Positions 34,687-43,430 of a stretch of 64,000 bases of DNA are shown here, one piece after another. The notes beneath the pieces were generated by a model that was given only the letters and a program-made list of their open reading frames with translations, was not told the DNA's origin and searched no databases. Each line of letters opens with the position of its first letter. Position 1 is the first letter of the stretch. This DNA is from Actinomadura viridilutea. GTDB lineage: Bacteria > Actinomycetota > Actinomycetes > Streptosporangiales > Streptosporangiaceae. The stretch spans positions 117,196 through 181,195 of the forward strand of contig PVNI01000012.1 of assembly GCA_003001795.1 (NCBI GenBank). The letters run 5' to 3'. The translations under genes and the position numbers were made by a program.

Positions 34687-35769
34687 GTGGCGGTGTTCGC
34701 TGAAGAAGTGAACCTGGCCGGATACACCACGCTGCGGCTGGGCGGCCCGGCGCGCCGGTTCGTCGAGGCGACGACCGAGGACGACCTGGTGTCCGTCGTG
34801 CGCGGGGCCGACCGGGACGGCGAGCCGGTCCTGGTGCTCGGCGGCGGCAGCAACCTGGTGGTCAGCGACGACGGCTTCCCCGGCACCGTGGTCCACGTCG
34901 GGACGCGCGGCGTCCAGCAGATCGCCGACGAGCCCGGACGGGTGCTGGTGCGCGTCCAGGCGGGCGAGGAGTGGGACCCGTTCGTGGCCCGCTGCGTCGC
35001 CGACGGCCTGGCCGGGGTGGAGTGCCTGGCGGGGATCCCCGGGCGTGTCGGCGCCACCCCGATCCAGAACGTCGGCGCCTATGGCCAGGACGTCAGCGAG
35101 ACGATCGTCGAGGTGCGCGCCTACGACCGCACCACCGGCACGATCGTCAAGCTGGACGCGGCCGCCTGCCGCTTCTCCTACCGCAACAGCGTCTTCAAGG
35201 GCAGCGACCGGTACGTGGTCCTCGAGGTGACCTACTCGTTGCGCGAGGCCGAGGAGTCGCAGCCGATCGCCTACGCGGAGCTGGCGCGGACCCTCGGCGT
35301 CGAGCTCGGCGCCCGCGTCCCGCTCAAGGAGGCCCGCGACGCCGTCCTGGAGCTGCGGCGCGCCAAGGGCATGGTGCTCGACCCGTCCGACCCCGACACC
35401 CGCAGCGCCGGCTCGTTCTTCACCAACCCGATCCTCGACCCCGAGCAGCTCGCGGAGCTGGAACGCCGCGTCGCCGAGCGGCTCGGCCCGGACGTCGACT
35501 TCCCCCGCTACCCCGAGAGCCCGGGCCCGGACGGGGCGCCGCGCGTCAAGACGTCCGCGGCGTGGCTGATCGACCGGGCGGGGTTCGCCAAGGGGTACGC
35601 GCTGGGGCCGGTCCGCATCTCCAGCAAGCACACCCTCGCGCTCACGAACCCGAACGGGGCGAGGACGGCCGACCTGCTCGCGCTCGCCCGCCGCGTCCGC
35701 GACGGCGTCCGCGACGCCTTCGGCGTCGAGCTGGTCAACGAACCGGTGTTCGTCGGCGTCCGCCTGTGA
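34687..35769 (+). CDS. murB: UDP-N-acetylenolpyruvoylglucosamine reductase
   Basis: 360 aa FAD enzyme reducing the enolpyruvyl group to make UDP-MurNAc in peptidoglycan synthesis. FAD-binding domain: TTLRLGGPARRFVEA, VLVLGGGSNLVVSDDGF, GIPGRVGATPIQNVGAYGQD. Catalytic region: SFFTNPIL (active-site Ser) and AAWLIDRAGFAKGYALG. GTG 34687 with GGAGGGGA upstream. Single copy beside the rpmG-HadAB block, as in Streptomyces. Confidence 0.96.
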   Translation: MAVFAEEVNLAGYTTLRLGGPARRFVEATTEDDLVSVVRGADRDGEPVLVLGGGSNLVVSDDGFPGTVVHVGTRGVQQIADEPGRVLVRVQAGEEWDPFVARCVADGLAGVECLAGIPGRVGATPIQNVGAYGQDVSETIVEVRAYDRTTGTIVKLDAAACRFSYRNSVFKGSDRYVVLEVTYSLREAEESQPIAYAELARTLGVELGARVPLKEARDAVLELRRAKGMVLDPSDPDTRSAGSFFTNPILDPEQLAELERRVAERLGPDVDFPRYPESPGPDGAPRVKTSAAWLIDRAGFAKGYALGPVRISSKHTLALTNPNGARTADLLALARRVRDGVRDAFGVELVNEPVFVGVRL

Positions 35770-35821
35770 CCCGCGCGTCCCCGGCGTCCCTCGCGCCCGC
35801 GCGGGGTTGGTACGGTGGGGG

Positions 35822-35935
35822 ACGTCGAGGGGGAGTAGTCCCAATCGCGTGATCGACAGACTGGCGTCACGGCGCCCGGTCACGCGGGCCCGCGCCCCGG
35901 CGGGCGGACGAGACCTTCGGCCAGGCAGTCATGCC
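35822..35935 (+). ncRNA. Mn2+-sensing riboswitch (yybP-ykoY type)
   Basis: Lies 65 bp before an UPF0016 transporter gene. It contains the family's signature pieces in order: GGGGGAGTAG (about 35829-35838), CTGGCGTCAC (about 35861-35870) and ACGAGACCTTCGGCC (about 35908-35922). The yybP-ykoY class binds Mn2+ and often controls this transporter family. Boundaries are approximate; no fold was computed. Confidence 0.85.
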
Positions 35936-36000
35936 GGGCCGAGGTCGCGCGTCCGCGGAGCCCGTTCCTCGCCCGGCCAGGTCCGAGCGAGAGGAACGCG

Positions 36001-36585
36001 GTGTCCGCCCTCATCATCAGCCTGATCGTCATCTTCGCGGCCGAGCTGGGCGACAAGAGCCAGCTCATGGCGATGACCTTCGCCGCGCGGTTCCGGGCCC
36101 TGCCCGTGCTGGTCGGCATCACCGCCGCCACCGCTTTGACGCACCTGCTCAGCGTGGCGGCCGGGGCGGCCCTCGGCGCCGCGCTGCCGTCCGGGCCGAT
36201 CTCCATCCTCGCGGGCGCGGCGTTCCTCGGGTTCGCCGCCTGGACGCTGCGCGGCGACGAGCTCGACGAGGACGAGGGCGGCCGGGCGCGGCGCGCCACC
36301 GGCTCGGCGATCCTGGCGGTCGCCACGGCGTTCTTCCTCGCCGAGCTCGGCGACAAGACGATGCTCGCCACGGTCACGCTCGCCGCCGAGCACGCCGGCC
36401 TGGCGGGCATGGTCGGCGTCTGGGCGGGCTCCACGATCGGCATGGTCGCCGCCGACGCCCTGGCCATCGTCGTCGGCCGGCAGCTGGGCAAGCGGCTGCC
36501 CGAGCGGTTCATCCGCTACGCCGCAGCGGCCGGATTCGCGGTCTTCGCCGTCCTCTTGATCGCCGAGGGCGTCGCCGAGCTGTGA
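36001..36585 (+). CDS. UPF0016/GDT1-family cation transporter (probable Mn2+ exporter)
   Basis: 194 aa with six transmembrane segments in two repeats, each with the signature ELGDK: AAELGDKSQLMAM (residues ~13-25) and LAELGDKTMLATV (~117-129), split by an acidic loop (DELDEDEGG). Members move Mn2+/Ca2+. The Mn2+ riboswitch just upstream supports Mn2+ as substrate and induction by Mn2+ excess. GTG 36001 after GAGAGGAAC. Confidence 0.92.
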   Translation: MSALIISLIVIFAAELGDKSQLMAMTFAARFRALPVLVGITAATALTHLLSVAAGAALGAALPSGPISILAGAAFLGFAAWTLRGDELDEDEGGRARRATGSAILAVATAFFLAELGDKTMLATVTLAAEHAGLAGMVGVWAGSTIGMVAADALAIVVGRQLGKRLPERFIRYAAAAGFAVFAVLLIAEGVAEL

Positions 36586-36747
36586 CGGAGCCCACGCCGC
36601 GCCGGGCCCGGGCGTAAGGTGTCGGGCCGTTCGCCGGGAGGGCGCCACCGGTTCCGCATGGGCGCGGTCGCGCGCATCATGAGATTCTCAGGCCCTTGGC
36701 TCCCGCAACCCCCGACGCGGGAGGGCCTCGACGGGCGGAGTTGAACG

Positions 36748-37488
36748 GTGGCGAGTCTGCGACCCCAACGGGGACTCGGCCTGCGCCCTCAGCTCAGCGA
36801 CGAGGTGGCGGCGCGGATCCGCGAGCTGATCCTGGACGGACGGGTGCGGCCCGGGGAGTTCCTCCGGTTGGAACGTCTGGCGTTGGAATTCGGCATCAGC
36901 GTGACCCCTGTCCGCGAGGCGCTGCAGTCGCTGCGCAGCGAGGGTTTCGTGCAGCTGGAGCCGCGCCGCGGCTTCGTCGTGGCGCCGCTGTCCCCGCGGG
37001 ACGTCACGGACCTGTTCTGGGTGCAGGCCGTGATCGGCGCCGAGCTGGCCGAGCGCGCCGCCGACCGCATGGGGCCCGACCTGCTGCGCCGGCTGACCGC
37101 GCTGCAGCGGGCGCTGGAGCAGGCCGTGGACGCCGGGCGCCTCGACCTGGTCGAGGAGTACAACCACGCCTTCCATCGGACGATCAACCTGACCGCCGAC
37201 TCGGCCAAGCTCGTCTGGACGCTCGGCTCGGTGGTGCGGTACGTGCCGCGCGGGATGTGGACCCGCCTGCCCGCCTGGCCGGAACTGGCCATGGAGGACC
37301 ATCGGCGGATCCTGCAGGCGCTGCGCCGCAAGGACGGCCCCGCGGCCGGCGCCGCCATGCGGCAGCACGTCACCCGCTCCGGCGAGCTGCTGGTCGCCCA
37401 TCTGGAACGGCAGGGGCTGTGGCGGCCCGACCTCGCCGATGTCGGCGACCAGGCGGAGGACGACGGCCGCGGAGACGTCGGCGACTGA
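36748..37488 (+). CDS. GntR-family regulator with FCD domain
   Basis: 246 aa. Winged helix at residues ~15-80 (LSDEVAARIRELILDGRVRPGE, EFGISVTPVREALQSLRSEG). FCD ligand domain ~85-225 with candidate metal/ligand residues in EEYNHAFHRTI and MEDHRRILQAL. GTG 36748. Convergent with the adenosine deaminase gene, 29 bp apart. Regulated genes unknown; FCD members usually sense organic acids. Confidence 0.88.
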   Translation: MASLRPQRGLGLRPQLSDEVAARIRELILDGRVRPGEFLRLERLALEFGISVTPVREALQSLRSEGFVQLEPRRGFVVAPLSPRDVTDLFWVQAVIGAELAERAADRMGPDLLRRLTALQRALEQAVDAGRLDLVEEYNHAFHRTINLTADSAKLVWTLGSVVRYVPRGMWTRLPAWPELAMEDHRRILQALRRKDGPAAGAAMRQHVTRSGELLVAHLERQGLWRPDLADVGDQAEDDGRGDVGD

Positions 37489-37517
37489 GGACGGCGGGGG
37501 CGGGACGAGGGGGGCGG

Positions 37518-38597
37518 TCAGCGGCAGGCGGCCGGGGCCTCGCGGCTCTCGCGGGCGTCGGCGGCGGGCAGGCGCAGCCACTCGTCGATGCCCTCCAGCA
37601 GCCGTTTGCGGATGTGCTCGGGCGCCGCCGAGGCGTGCACCGACTGGCGGGCCAGCTCGGCCAGCTCGGCGTCGGAGAACCCGTGGTGGGACCGCGCGAG
37701 CTCGTACTGCCGCGCCAGCCGCGACCCGAACAGCAGCGGGTCGTCGGCGCCCAGGGCGATGCGCGCGCCCGCGTCGAACAGGGTCCGCACCGGGACGTCC
37801 CTGGGCGTCGCCGCCACGCCGAGCCCCACGTTGGACGTCGGGCACACCTCCAGCGTCACCTGGCGCTCCGCGATCTCGTCCAGCAGCCGCCGGTCCTCCA
37901 CCGCCCGGACCCCGTGGCCGATGCGGTCGGCCCGCAGCATCTCCAGGCACTCGCGCACGCTCTGCGGCCCGAGCAGCTCCCCGCCGTGCGGGGTCGCCAG
38001 CAGCCCGCCGCGCCGCGCGATGCGGAACGCCCCCTCGAAGTCGTACGCCCGGCCGCGCCGCTCGTCGTTGGACAGCCCGAACCCCACGACCCCCTGGTCG
38101 GTGTAGCGGACGGCCAGCCGCGCCAGCGTCTTGGCGTCCAGCGGATGCCGGGTGCGGTTCGCGGCGATCACCACGCCGATGCCCACGCCGGTCGCGGCGG
38201 ACGCCTCGCGCGCGGCGTCCAGCACCAGCTCCACGGTCGGCGTCAGCCCGCCGAACCGCGCCGCGTAGCCGCTCGGGTCCACCTGGATCTCCAGCCAGCC
38301 GGACCCCTCGGCGGCCTCGTCCTCGGCCGTCTCGTGCAGCAGCCGCCGCATGTCCTCGGGCGTGCGCAGCACCGAACGCGCGATGTCGTACAGCCGCTGG
38401 AACCGGAACCAGCCGCGCTCGTCGGTGGCGTGCAGCTGCGGCGGCCACTCCTCGACCAGGGCGTCCGGCAAGTGCACGCCGTGCCGCGCGGCCAGCTCCA
38501 CCAGAGTGGAGTGGCGCATCGAACCGGTGAAGTGCAGATGCAGGTGCGCCTTGGGGAGGGCGCGAATCGGACGCTCTGAAACGGGATGGGGCTCCAT
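37518..38597 (-). CDS. add: Adenosine deaminase family protein
   Basis: 359 aa amidohydrolase converting adenosine to inosine. Zinc ligands H18 and H20 in AHLHLHF; catalytic/substrate motifs PHGGELLG (HxGE variant with Gly), RIGHGVRAVED (His), LEVCPTSN and LGADDPLLF (metal Asp followed by Asp). ATG 38597 chosen because the protein start matches the family; upstream in-frame codons lack bias. The PHGGE in place of HAGE is usual in several actinomycete ADA-like enzymes, so the exact substrate (adenosine or adenine-like) is not certain. Confidence 0.9.
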   Translation of the reverse strand: MEPHPVSERPIRALPKAHLHLHFTGSMRHSTLVELAARHGVHLPDALVEEWPPQLHATDERGWFRFQRLYDIARSVLRTPEDMRRLLHETAEDEAAEGSGWLEIQVDPSGYAARFGGLTPTVELVLDAAREASAATGVGIGVVIAANRTRHPLDAKTLARLAVRYTDQGVVGFGLSNDERRGRAYDFEGAFRIARRGGLLATPHGGELLGPQSVRECLEMLRADRIGHGVRAVEDRRLLDEIAERQVTLEVCPTSNVGLGVAATPRDVPVRTLFDAGARIALGADDPLLFGSRLARQYELARSHHGFSDAELAELARQSVHASAAPEHIRKRLLEGIDEWLRLPAADARESREAPAACR

Positions 38598-38827
38598 GCA
38601 CAAATGTTGCCCGATCAACGGCGTGCCCGTTGCACAGAAGCCCCCCGCATCCCCGCGAGACCACCCGGCGCGGTCATGCCGCATGGCCCCAAAGGACCAC
38701 GTCCGACCACCCCTCACCTGCCTCTTCGGGGCGCCGGAAAAATTTCTGAGATCCCGTGCAACCCCTCTCCGTGGCCGGGCGTATACGAGGGGCGCCAGAG
38801 GCCAATGGGGCAGAAGGGATCAACTCC

Positions 38828-39859
38828 ATGCTTTCTGTGAAGGTCGCCGCGATCGCGGCATCCGCGGTGGGCGCCGTCGCCGTCGGCGGGGTCGCCTGGG
38901 CCTCCGTCGCCCAGCCGGACGCCGACCTGCGCTCCGGGCACTCGGCGGTGGCCGACGGGGCCGAGCGGGCCAAGGCCGCCGCCCCGTCCGCCGTCCCCAC
39001 GCCCACCTGCGTGCCCGTCCGCACGCCGAAGGCGCCGGACGCGCCGAAGGCGCCCGCCCTGCCGAAGACGCCGGACGTCAAGGTTCCGGACGTCAAGGTT
39101 CCGGACGTCAAGGCGCCCGACAGCAAGGTCCCGGCCGTCAAGGCCCCGGACGTCAAGGCGCCCGGCGTCGAGGTCCCGGGCGTCAAGGTCCCGGCGGCGC
39201 CCAAGCCCGGCGACGCCAAGGCCGTCGTCGACGGCACCCTCGCCAAGGTCACGCCGCCGACCACGCTGCCCGACTGCGGACCCGCGGCGCCGAAGGCGCC
39301 GGGCGTCCCCGCTCCGTCCGGCGCCAAGGCCGCGTCCAAGGCCACCGCCCCCGGGACGCCCGCCGCCTGCACGGGCCTCAAGCCGGCCGTCCCGGTGGGC
39401 GGCGCCATCGAGCGCGCCGTCATGCTGCCGAAGGGCCTGAAGCACGTCGCCAGCACCACCGGCGCCAAGAAGCTGGGCGCCTCGACGATCTGCACCGTCA
39501 CCCAGAAGTGGGTCGGCGAGGCCGGGCAGTGGATCACCGTCGAGCGGATCCAGAGCGAGACCGCGATGACCCGGAGCGCGCTGCGCCGGACGCTGGGCCT
39601 GCCCGGCGACGCCCGCAAGGTGGACCTGGGCGGCGCGGTCGGCTGGCAGAGCCCCGCGGGCGGCGGCGTCCTCGTCGTCGACCCGGCCGGCCAGTCGGCG
39701 CTGCTGGTCAACGGCAGCCCGGTGTTCGCGGCCGGCCTGAAGGACATCGCCGGCGACCTTGCCGGCGACATCGCCGCCGGCAAGGCCGAGATCGGCCGGA
39801 AGGCGGGCGAGCAGATCGGCGACGGGGACCTCGCCGGCAGGGTGCGCCCGATCCAGTGA
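38828..39859 (+). CDS. Secreted or membrane-anchored Pro/Lys-repeat protein
   Basis: 343 aa. Hydrophobic segment at residues ~5-25 (VAAIAASAVGAVAVGGVAWA) acts as signal or anchor. Residues ~60-125 are a low-complexity repeat of PDVKVPDVKAPDxKVP type (unit 5-6 residues, Pro-Asp/Gly-Val-Lys/Glu). A globular C-terminal domain (~150-330) has two Cys and motifs GGAIERAVMLPKGL, TVTQKWVGEAGQWITVE. No family recognised. It precedes an ECF sigma/partner pair by 81 bp and might be in its regulon; that is inference. Confidence 0.7.
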   Translation: MLSVKVAAIAASAVGAVAVGGVAWASVAQPDADLRSGHSAVADGAERAKAAAPSAVPTPTCVPVRTPKAPDAPKAPALPKTPDVKVPDVKVPDVKAPDSKVPAVKAPDVKAPGVEVPGVKVPAAPKPGDAKAVVDGTLAKVTPPTTLPDCGPAAPKAPGVPAPSGAKAASKATAPGTPAACTGLKPAVPVGGAIERAVMLPKGLKHVASTTGAKKLGASTICTVTQKWVGEAGQWITVERIQSETAMTRSALRRTLGLPGDARKVDLGGAVGWQSPAGGGVLVVDPAGQSALLVNGSPVFAAGLKDIAGDLAGDIAAGKAEIGRKAGEQIGDGDLAGRVRPIQ

Positions 39860-39940
39860 GCCCCGGGCGGACGGCCCCGAGGCGCGCGGGGCCGTCCGTC
39901 ACCGGACAACCGAATCGAAACCAGAGCCGGACGGAGCACC

Positions 39941-40450
39941 GTGGGGCGTCGAGACGAGGAGTCGTTCGCCGAGTTCGTGGCGACGCGTGGCACCGCCCTG
40001 TTGCGGACCGCCACGCTCCTGTGCGGGGCCAAGCAGGACGCCGAGGACCTGCTGCAGACCGCGCTGGAGAGGGCCTACCGGCACTGGGGCCGATTGGACG
40101 CCGACGCCGATCCCGAGCCCTACGTGCGCCGCATCCTGGTCAATCTGGTGATCAGCCGGGCGCGGCGGTGGAAGGTGCTCAAGGAGATCCACATGTCCCG
40201 GCTGCCCGAGCGCGCCACCGGCTCGCCCGCGCACGCCGTCGAGCTGCGCGGCGCGCTGATCGACGAGCTGCGCCGGCTCGGCCCCCGGCAGCGGGCGGTG
40301 CTGGTCCTGCGCTACTGGGAGGACCTGTCGGAGGCCGAGACGGCGCGGATCCTCGGCTGTTCGGTCGGCACGGTCAAGAGCCAGGCGTCCCGGGCGCTCG
40401 CCAAGCTCCGGGAACGCCTCGACAAGCACGCGGCACCACTGGGGAGTTGA
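39941..40450 (+). CDS. ECF sigma factor, SigE-family type
   Basis: 169 aa with regions 2 and 4 only. Region 2: LLRTATLLCGAKQDAEDLLQ then YVRRILVNLVISRARR. Region 4: LGPRQRAVLVLRYWEDLSEA, then ILGCSVGTVKSQASRALAKL as recognition HTH. GTG 39941. The next gene follows the stop by 3 bp and encodes a one-pass membrane protein that may restrain it. The promoter consensus for this group is not known to me. Confidence 0.92.
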   Translation: MGRRDEESFAEFVATRGTALLRTATLLCGAKQDAEDLLQTALERAYRHWGRLDADADPEPYVRRILVNLVISRARRWKVLKEIHMSRLPERATGSPAHAVELRGALIDELRRLGPRQRAVLVLRYWEDLSEAETARILGCSVGTVKSQASRALAKLRERLDKHAAPLGS

Positions 40451-40453
40451 GCG

Positions 40454-41209
40454 ATGGACCTGGAGAGCGAACTGCGCGCGGCCATGGCCGAGCACACGGC
40501 CGGGACGACGGCGCCGCCATCGCTCGCCGCGGCGGTGCGCCGCCGGCACCGCCGCCGGGTCGTGCGGATCCGGGTGACGGTCGGCACCGCCGCGGCCGCC
40601 GCCGCGGCCGCGTTCGTGGTGACGCCGGCCTACCACTCGATGACCCGCGTCGATTCCGCCGGCGTGCACACGACTCCGGCCGGTTCGCCGGCGTCGCCGG
40701 ACCGGTCGGCATCGCCCCCCGCTCCGGGCCTGCCTGCTTCGCCCCCGTCCGGAGACAGGCCCGGAGCGGGGTCCTCCAAACGGCCCGCGGCCCGGCCCAC
40801 GGGGCCGGCGATGAAGGGCGACGGGCCGGACGGAGGCCCGGCGCGGATCAGGCGCGTCGGCTGGGTGACGTACCTCCCGCCGGGGCTGGCCGCGGAGCAG
40901 CCGTGCGTCGAGCACGACGAGCGCGGCGGGCGGACGACGACGTGCCGCTGGAGCGGACCGCCCGGATGGGTGGAGATCCGCGTCGTCCGCGGCACGGGCC
41001 TGTCCGGCCCGGAGGACCTGTACCGCGGCGACCCCGCCGTGCCCCAATACACCTCGGTGCGCGGGGTGCGGGCGGCCGTCACCGACCGTCCCGACTCTGG
41101 ACGGCAGGTCGCCTGGATGGCCCGTCCCGGTGTCGGCGCGGTCGTGGCGGCGGGCGGCGGTTCCGTCCGCGACCAGCTCATGCGGATCGCCGAGGGCGTC
41201 CGCCTCTGA
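40454..41209 (+). CDS. One-pass membrane protein, putative anti-sigma partner
   Basis: 251 aa. Short cytoplasmic part (residues 1-40, ESELRAAMAEHTAG and an Arg-rich stretch RRRHRRRVVRI), one transmembrane helix (~42-60, Ala-rich), then an extracytoplasmic Pro/Ser-rich linker and a ~110-residue domain with two Cys (EQPCVEHDE, TTTCRWSG). No zinc-binding HxxxCxxC motif is present, so it is not a classical ZAS anti-sigma factor. Operon position with the sigma gene suggests the role. Confidence 0.7.
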   Translation: MDLESELRAAMAEHTAGTTAPPSLAAAVRRRHRRRVVRIRVTVGTAAAAAAAAFVVTPAYHSMTRVDSAGVHTTPAGSPASPDRSASPPAPGLPASPPSGDRPGAGSSKRPAARPTGPAMKGDGPDGGPARIRRVGWVTYLPPGLAAEQPCVEHDERGGRTTTCRWSGPPGWVEIRVVRGTGLSGPEDLYRGDPAVPQYTSVRGVRAAVTDRPDSGRQVAWMARPGVGAVVAAGGGSVRDQLMRIAEGVRL

Positions 41210-41237
41210 CCCCCGGGGGCGTTCGGCCCCCCGGGGG
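41210..41237 (+). terminator. GC-rich hairpin after the sigma operon
   Basis: CCCCCGGGGGC at 41210-41220 pairs with the G/C block at 41226-41237 around a GTTCG loop. Starts at the stop codon of the membrane protein. Confidence 0.45.
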
Positions 41238-41398
41238 ACCCGCCCCGGCGCGGGGCCTCACTCCGGCGAAAGCGCGGCCGCCGGAGGGCCCCGCCGGGGC
41301 GCCGGCCTTCGCGAACCGGCGCCCCGCAAACCCGCGACCGGGTGCGCGGCCCGGTGGTTCAGTGCGCCTGATCAGAGCGCCTGATCAGAGCGCCTGCT

Positions 41399-42610
41399 TC
41401 AGTGCGCCTCGGCCAGCAGCTTGGCGACCCGGGAGACGCCCTCCACCAGGTCGTCGTCGCCGAGCGCGTACGACAGCCGGAAGTAGCCCGGCGTGCCGAA
41501 CGCCTCGCCCGGCACCAGCGCCACCTCGGCCTCCTCCAGGATCAGCGAGGCCAGCTCCACCGACGTCTGCGGGCGGCGCCCCCGGATCTCCTTGCCGATC
41601 AGCTCCTTGACCGACGGGTAGGCGTAGAACGCGCCCTCCGGCTCCGGGCACACCACGCCGGGGATCTCGTTGAGCATCCGCACCATGGTCCGGCGGCGCC
41701 GGTCGAACGCGGTGCGCATCTGCGCCACGGCCGACAGGTCGCCGGTCACCGCGGCCAGCGCGGCGGCCTGCGCCACGTTCGCGACGTTGGACGTGGCGTG
41801 CGACTGCAGGTTGGCGGCGGCCTTCACCACGTCCTGCGGGCCGATCAGCCAGCCCACCCGCCAGCCGGTCATCGCGTAGGTCTTGGCGACCCCGTTGAGC
41901 ACCAGCGTCCGGTCGGCGAGCTCGGGCACCACCACCGGCATGGAGTGGAACTCGGCCTGCCCGTACACCAGGTGCTCGTAGATCTCGTCGGTGATCACCC
42001 ACAGGCCGTGCTCGGCCGCCCAGCGGCCGATCTCCTCGATCTGGTCGCGGGCGTAGACGGCGCCGGTCGGGTTGGACGGCGACACGAACAGCAGCACCTT
42101 GGTGCGCTCGGTGCGCGCCGCCTCCAGCTGGTCGACGGTCACCCGGTAGCCGGTGGTCTCGTCGGCCACCACGGTCACCGGCACGCCCCCGGCCAGCTTG
42201 ATCGCCTCGGGGTAGGTGGTCCAGTACGGCGTCGGCACGAGCACCTCGTCGCCCGGATCCAGCAGCGCCGCGAACGCCTCGTACACCGCCTGCTTGCCGC
42301 CGTTGGTGACCAGCACCTGCGACGGCTCGACCTTCAGGCCGGAGTCGCGGGCGGTCTTCTCGGCGATGGCCGCGCGCAGCTCGGGCAGCCCCGCGGCGGG
42401 CGTGTACTTGTGGAACCGCGGCTCCCGGCACGCGGCGACCGCGGCCTCGACGATGTAGTCGGGGGTCGGGAAGTCCGGTTCGCCCGCACCGAACCCGATG
42501 ACCGGGCGGCCCGCCGCCTTCAGCGCCTTGGCCTTGGCGTCGACGGCCAGCGTGGCGGACTCGGAGATGGCGGCGATGCGCTTGGACAGGCGAGGACGAT
42601 CGATGCTCAT
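41399..42610 (-). CDS. aspC: Pyridoxal-phosphate aspartate/aromatic aminotransferase (class I)
   Basis: 403 aa fold-type I aminotransferase, the subgroup Ib aspartate transaminase found beside secE/nusG in actinomycetes. Motifs: GFGAGEPDFPTPD, YWTTYPEAIKLAGG, SPSNPTGAVY, DEIYEHLVYG and Schiff-base K243 in NGVAKTYAMTGWRVGW; Arg in GYFRLSYA binds substrate carboxylate. ATG 42610. Transfers amino groups between aspartate and 2-oxoglutarate; side specificity not determinable. Just downstream of its stop are short tandem GATCAGAGCGCCT repeats (41370-41396). Confidence 0.94.
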   Translation of the reverse strand: MSIDRPRLSKRIAAISESATLAVDAKAKALKAAGRPVIGFGAGEPDFPTPDYIVEAAVAACREPRFHKYTPAAGLPELRAAIAEKTARDSGLKVEPSQVLVTNGGKQAVYEAFAALLDPGDEVLVPTPYWTTYPEAIKLAGGVPVTVVADETTGYRVTVDQLEAARTERTKVLLFVSPSNPTGAVYARDQIEEIGRWAAEHGLWVITDEIYEHLVYGQAEFHSMPVVVPELADRTLVLNGVAKTYAMTGWRVGWLIGPQDVVKAAANLQSHATSNVANVAQAAALAAVTGDLSAVAQMRTAFDRRRRTMVRMLNEIPGVVCPEPEGAFYAYPSVKELIGKEIRGRRPQTSVELASLILEEAEVALVPGEAFGTPGYFRLSYALGDDDLVEGVSRVAKLLAEAH

Positions 42611-42869
42611 GCCCCTATCGTTACAGACGGGCGGCGATGACTTCAGCGGTATATCGCCGCCGGTAGGACGGGGTCTCGGGGGATGAGACGGGCCGCCCGC
42701 GCGACATGTCCCGGCGGTCCGGTTCGACGCGGACGGCTCGGGGACGTAGACTCACCGTGCTAGTGGCGGCTCGCGGCATACGGTCTCGCCCTTGGAAGGC
42801 CGTAAGCTATGTTCCGTCACGACCCGGTCGGAGACGACCGGGGTGTCTCCTTGCATGGAGAACAGGTGA

Positions 42870-42942
42870 AGGGCAGTGGCTCAATTGGTAGAGCTCCGGT
42901 CTCCAAAACCGGCGGTTGGGGGTTCGAGTCCCTCCTGCCCTG
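42870..42942 (+). tRNA. tRNA-Trp (CCA)
   Basis: Acceptor AGGGCAG/CTGCCCT (42870-42876 with 42935-42941), anticodon stem CCGGT/ACCGG with loop CTCCAAA (anticodon CCA), T-arm GGGGTTCGAGTCCC. Located directly before secE-nusG, as in most actinobacteria, probably co-transcribed with them. Confidence 0.97.
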
Positions 42943-43053
42943 CGAGGTGCGGTGCGCGCACCCGTGCCGGCCAGTCGATGGCACGCCGCACGGTGAGCGG
43001 GCGACACAACCACTGGGTGGTTGGTCACGACCAATGAGGTGAACGGCGGCACA

Positions 43054-43302
43054 ATGGCGACTGAGACGCGCGGCGAGGCCGCGGCCAAGGACGAAGGCAA
43101 GGGGAAGGCTCCGCGCAAGCGGACGTCCCCGGCTCTCTTCGTGCGCCAGGTGGTCGCCGAACTGCGCAAGGTCATCTGGCCTACCCGGCGTGAGCTGATC
43201 ACCTACACGACCGCGGCGCTGGTGTTCGTGCTGATCATGGTCGCTCTGGTGGCCGGGCTCGACTGGGTTCTGCAGCGGGGCGTCTTCTGGGTCTTCGGCT
43301 GA
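43054..43302 (+). CDS. secE: Preprotein translocase subunit SecE
   Basis: 82 aa. Charged N-terminal part rich in Lys/Glu, amphipathic FVRQVVAELRKVIWPTRREL (the conserved SecE helix), one transmembrane helix (TTAALVFVLIMVALVAGLDW). Stabilises SecY in the SecYEG channel. ATG 43054 with GAGGTGA upstream; an earlier TTG (43021) is less likely. Confidence 0.96.
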   Translation: MATETRGEAAAKDEGKGKAPRKRTSPALFVRQVVAELRKVIWPTRRELITYTTAALVFVLIMVALVAGLDWVLQRGVFWVFG

Positions 43303-43430
43303 GCATCGGCCGCCCGGCGGGCGCGCCGCCGTCGGCGTTCCGCCGAGGCCCGTCGGGACCGCCGCGAGGGCGTCCGCCCGCACCGCCCGAAACTCCATTC
43401 ACCACCGATCCGTAGAGGGAAAGAGTCGCC

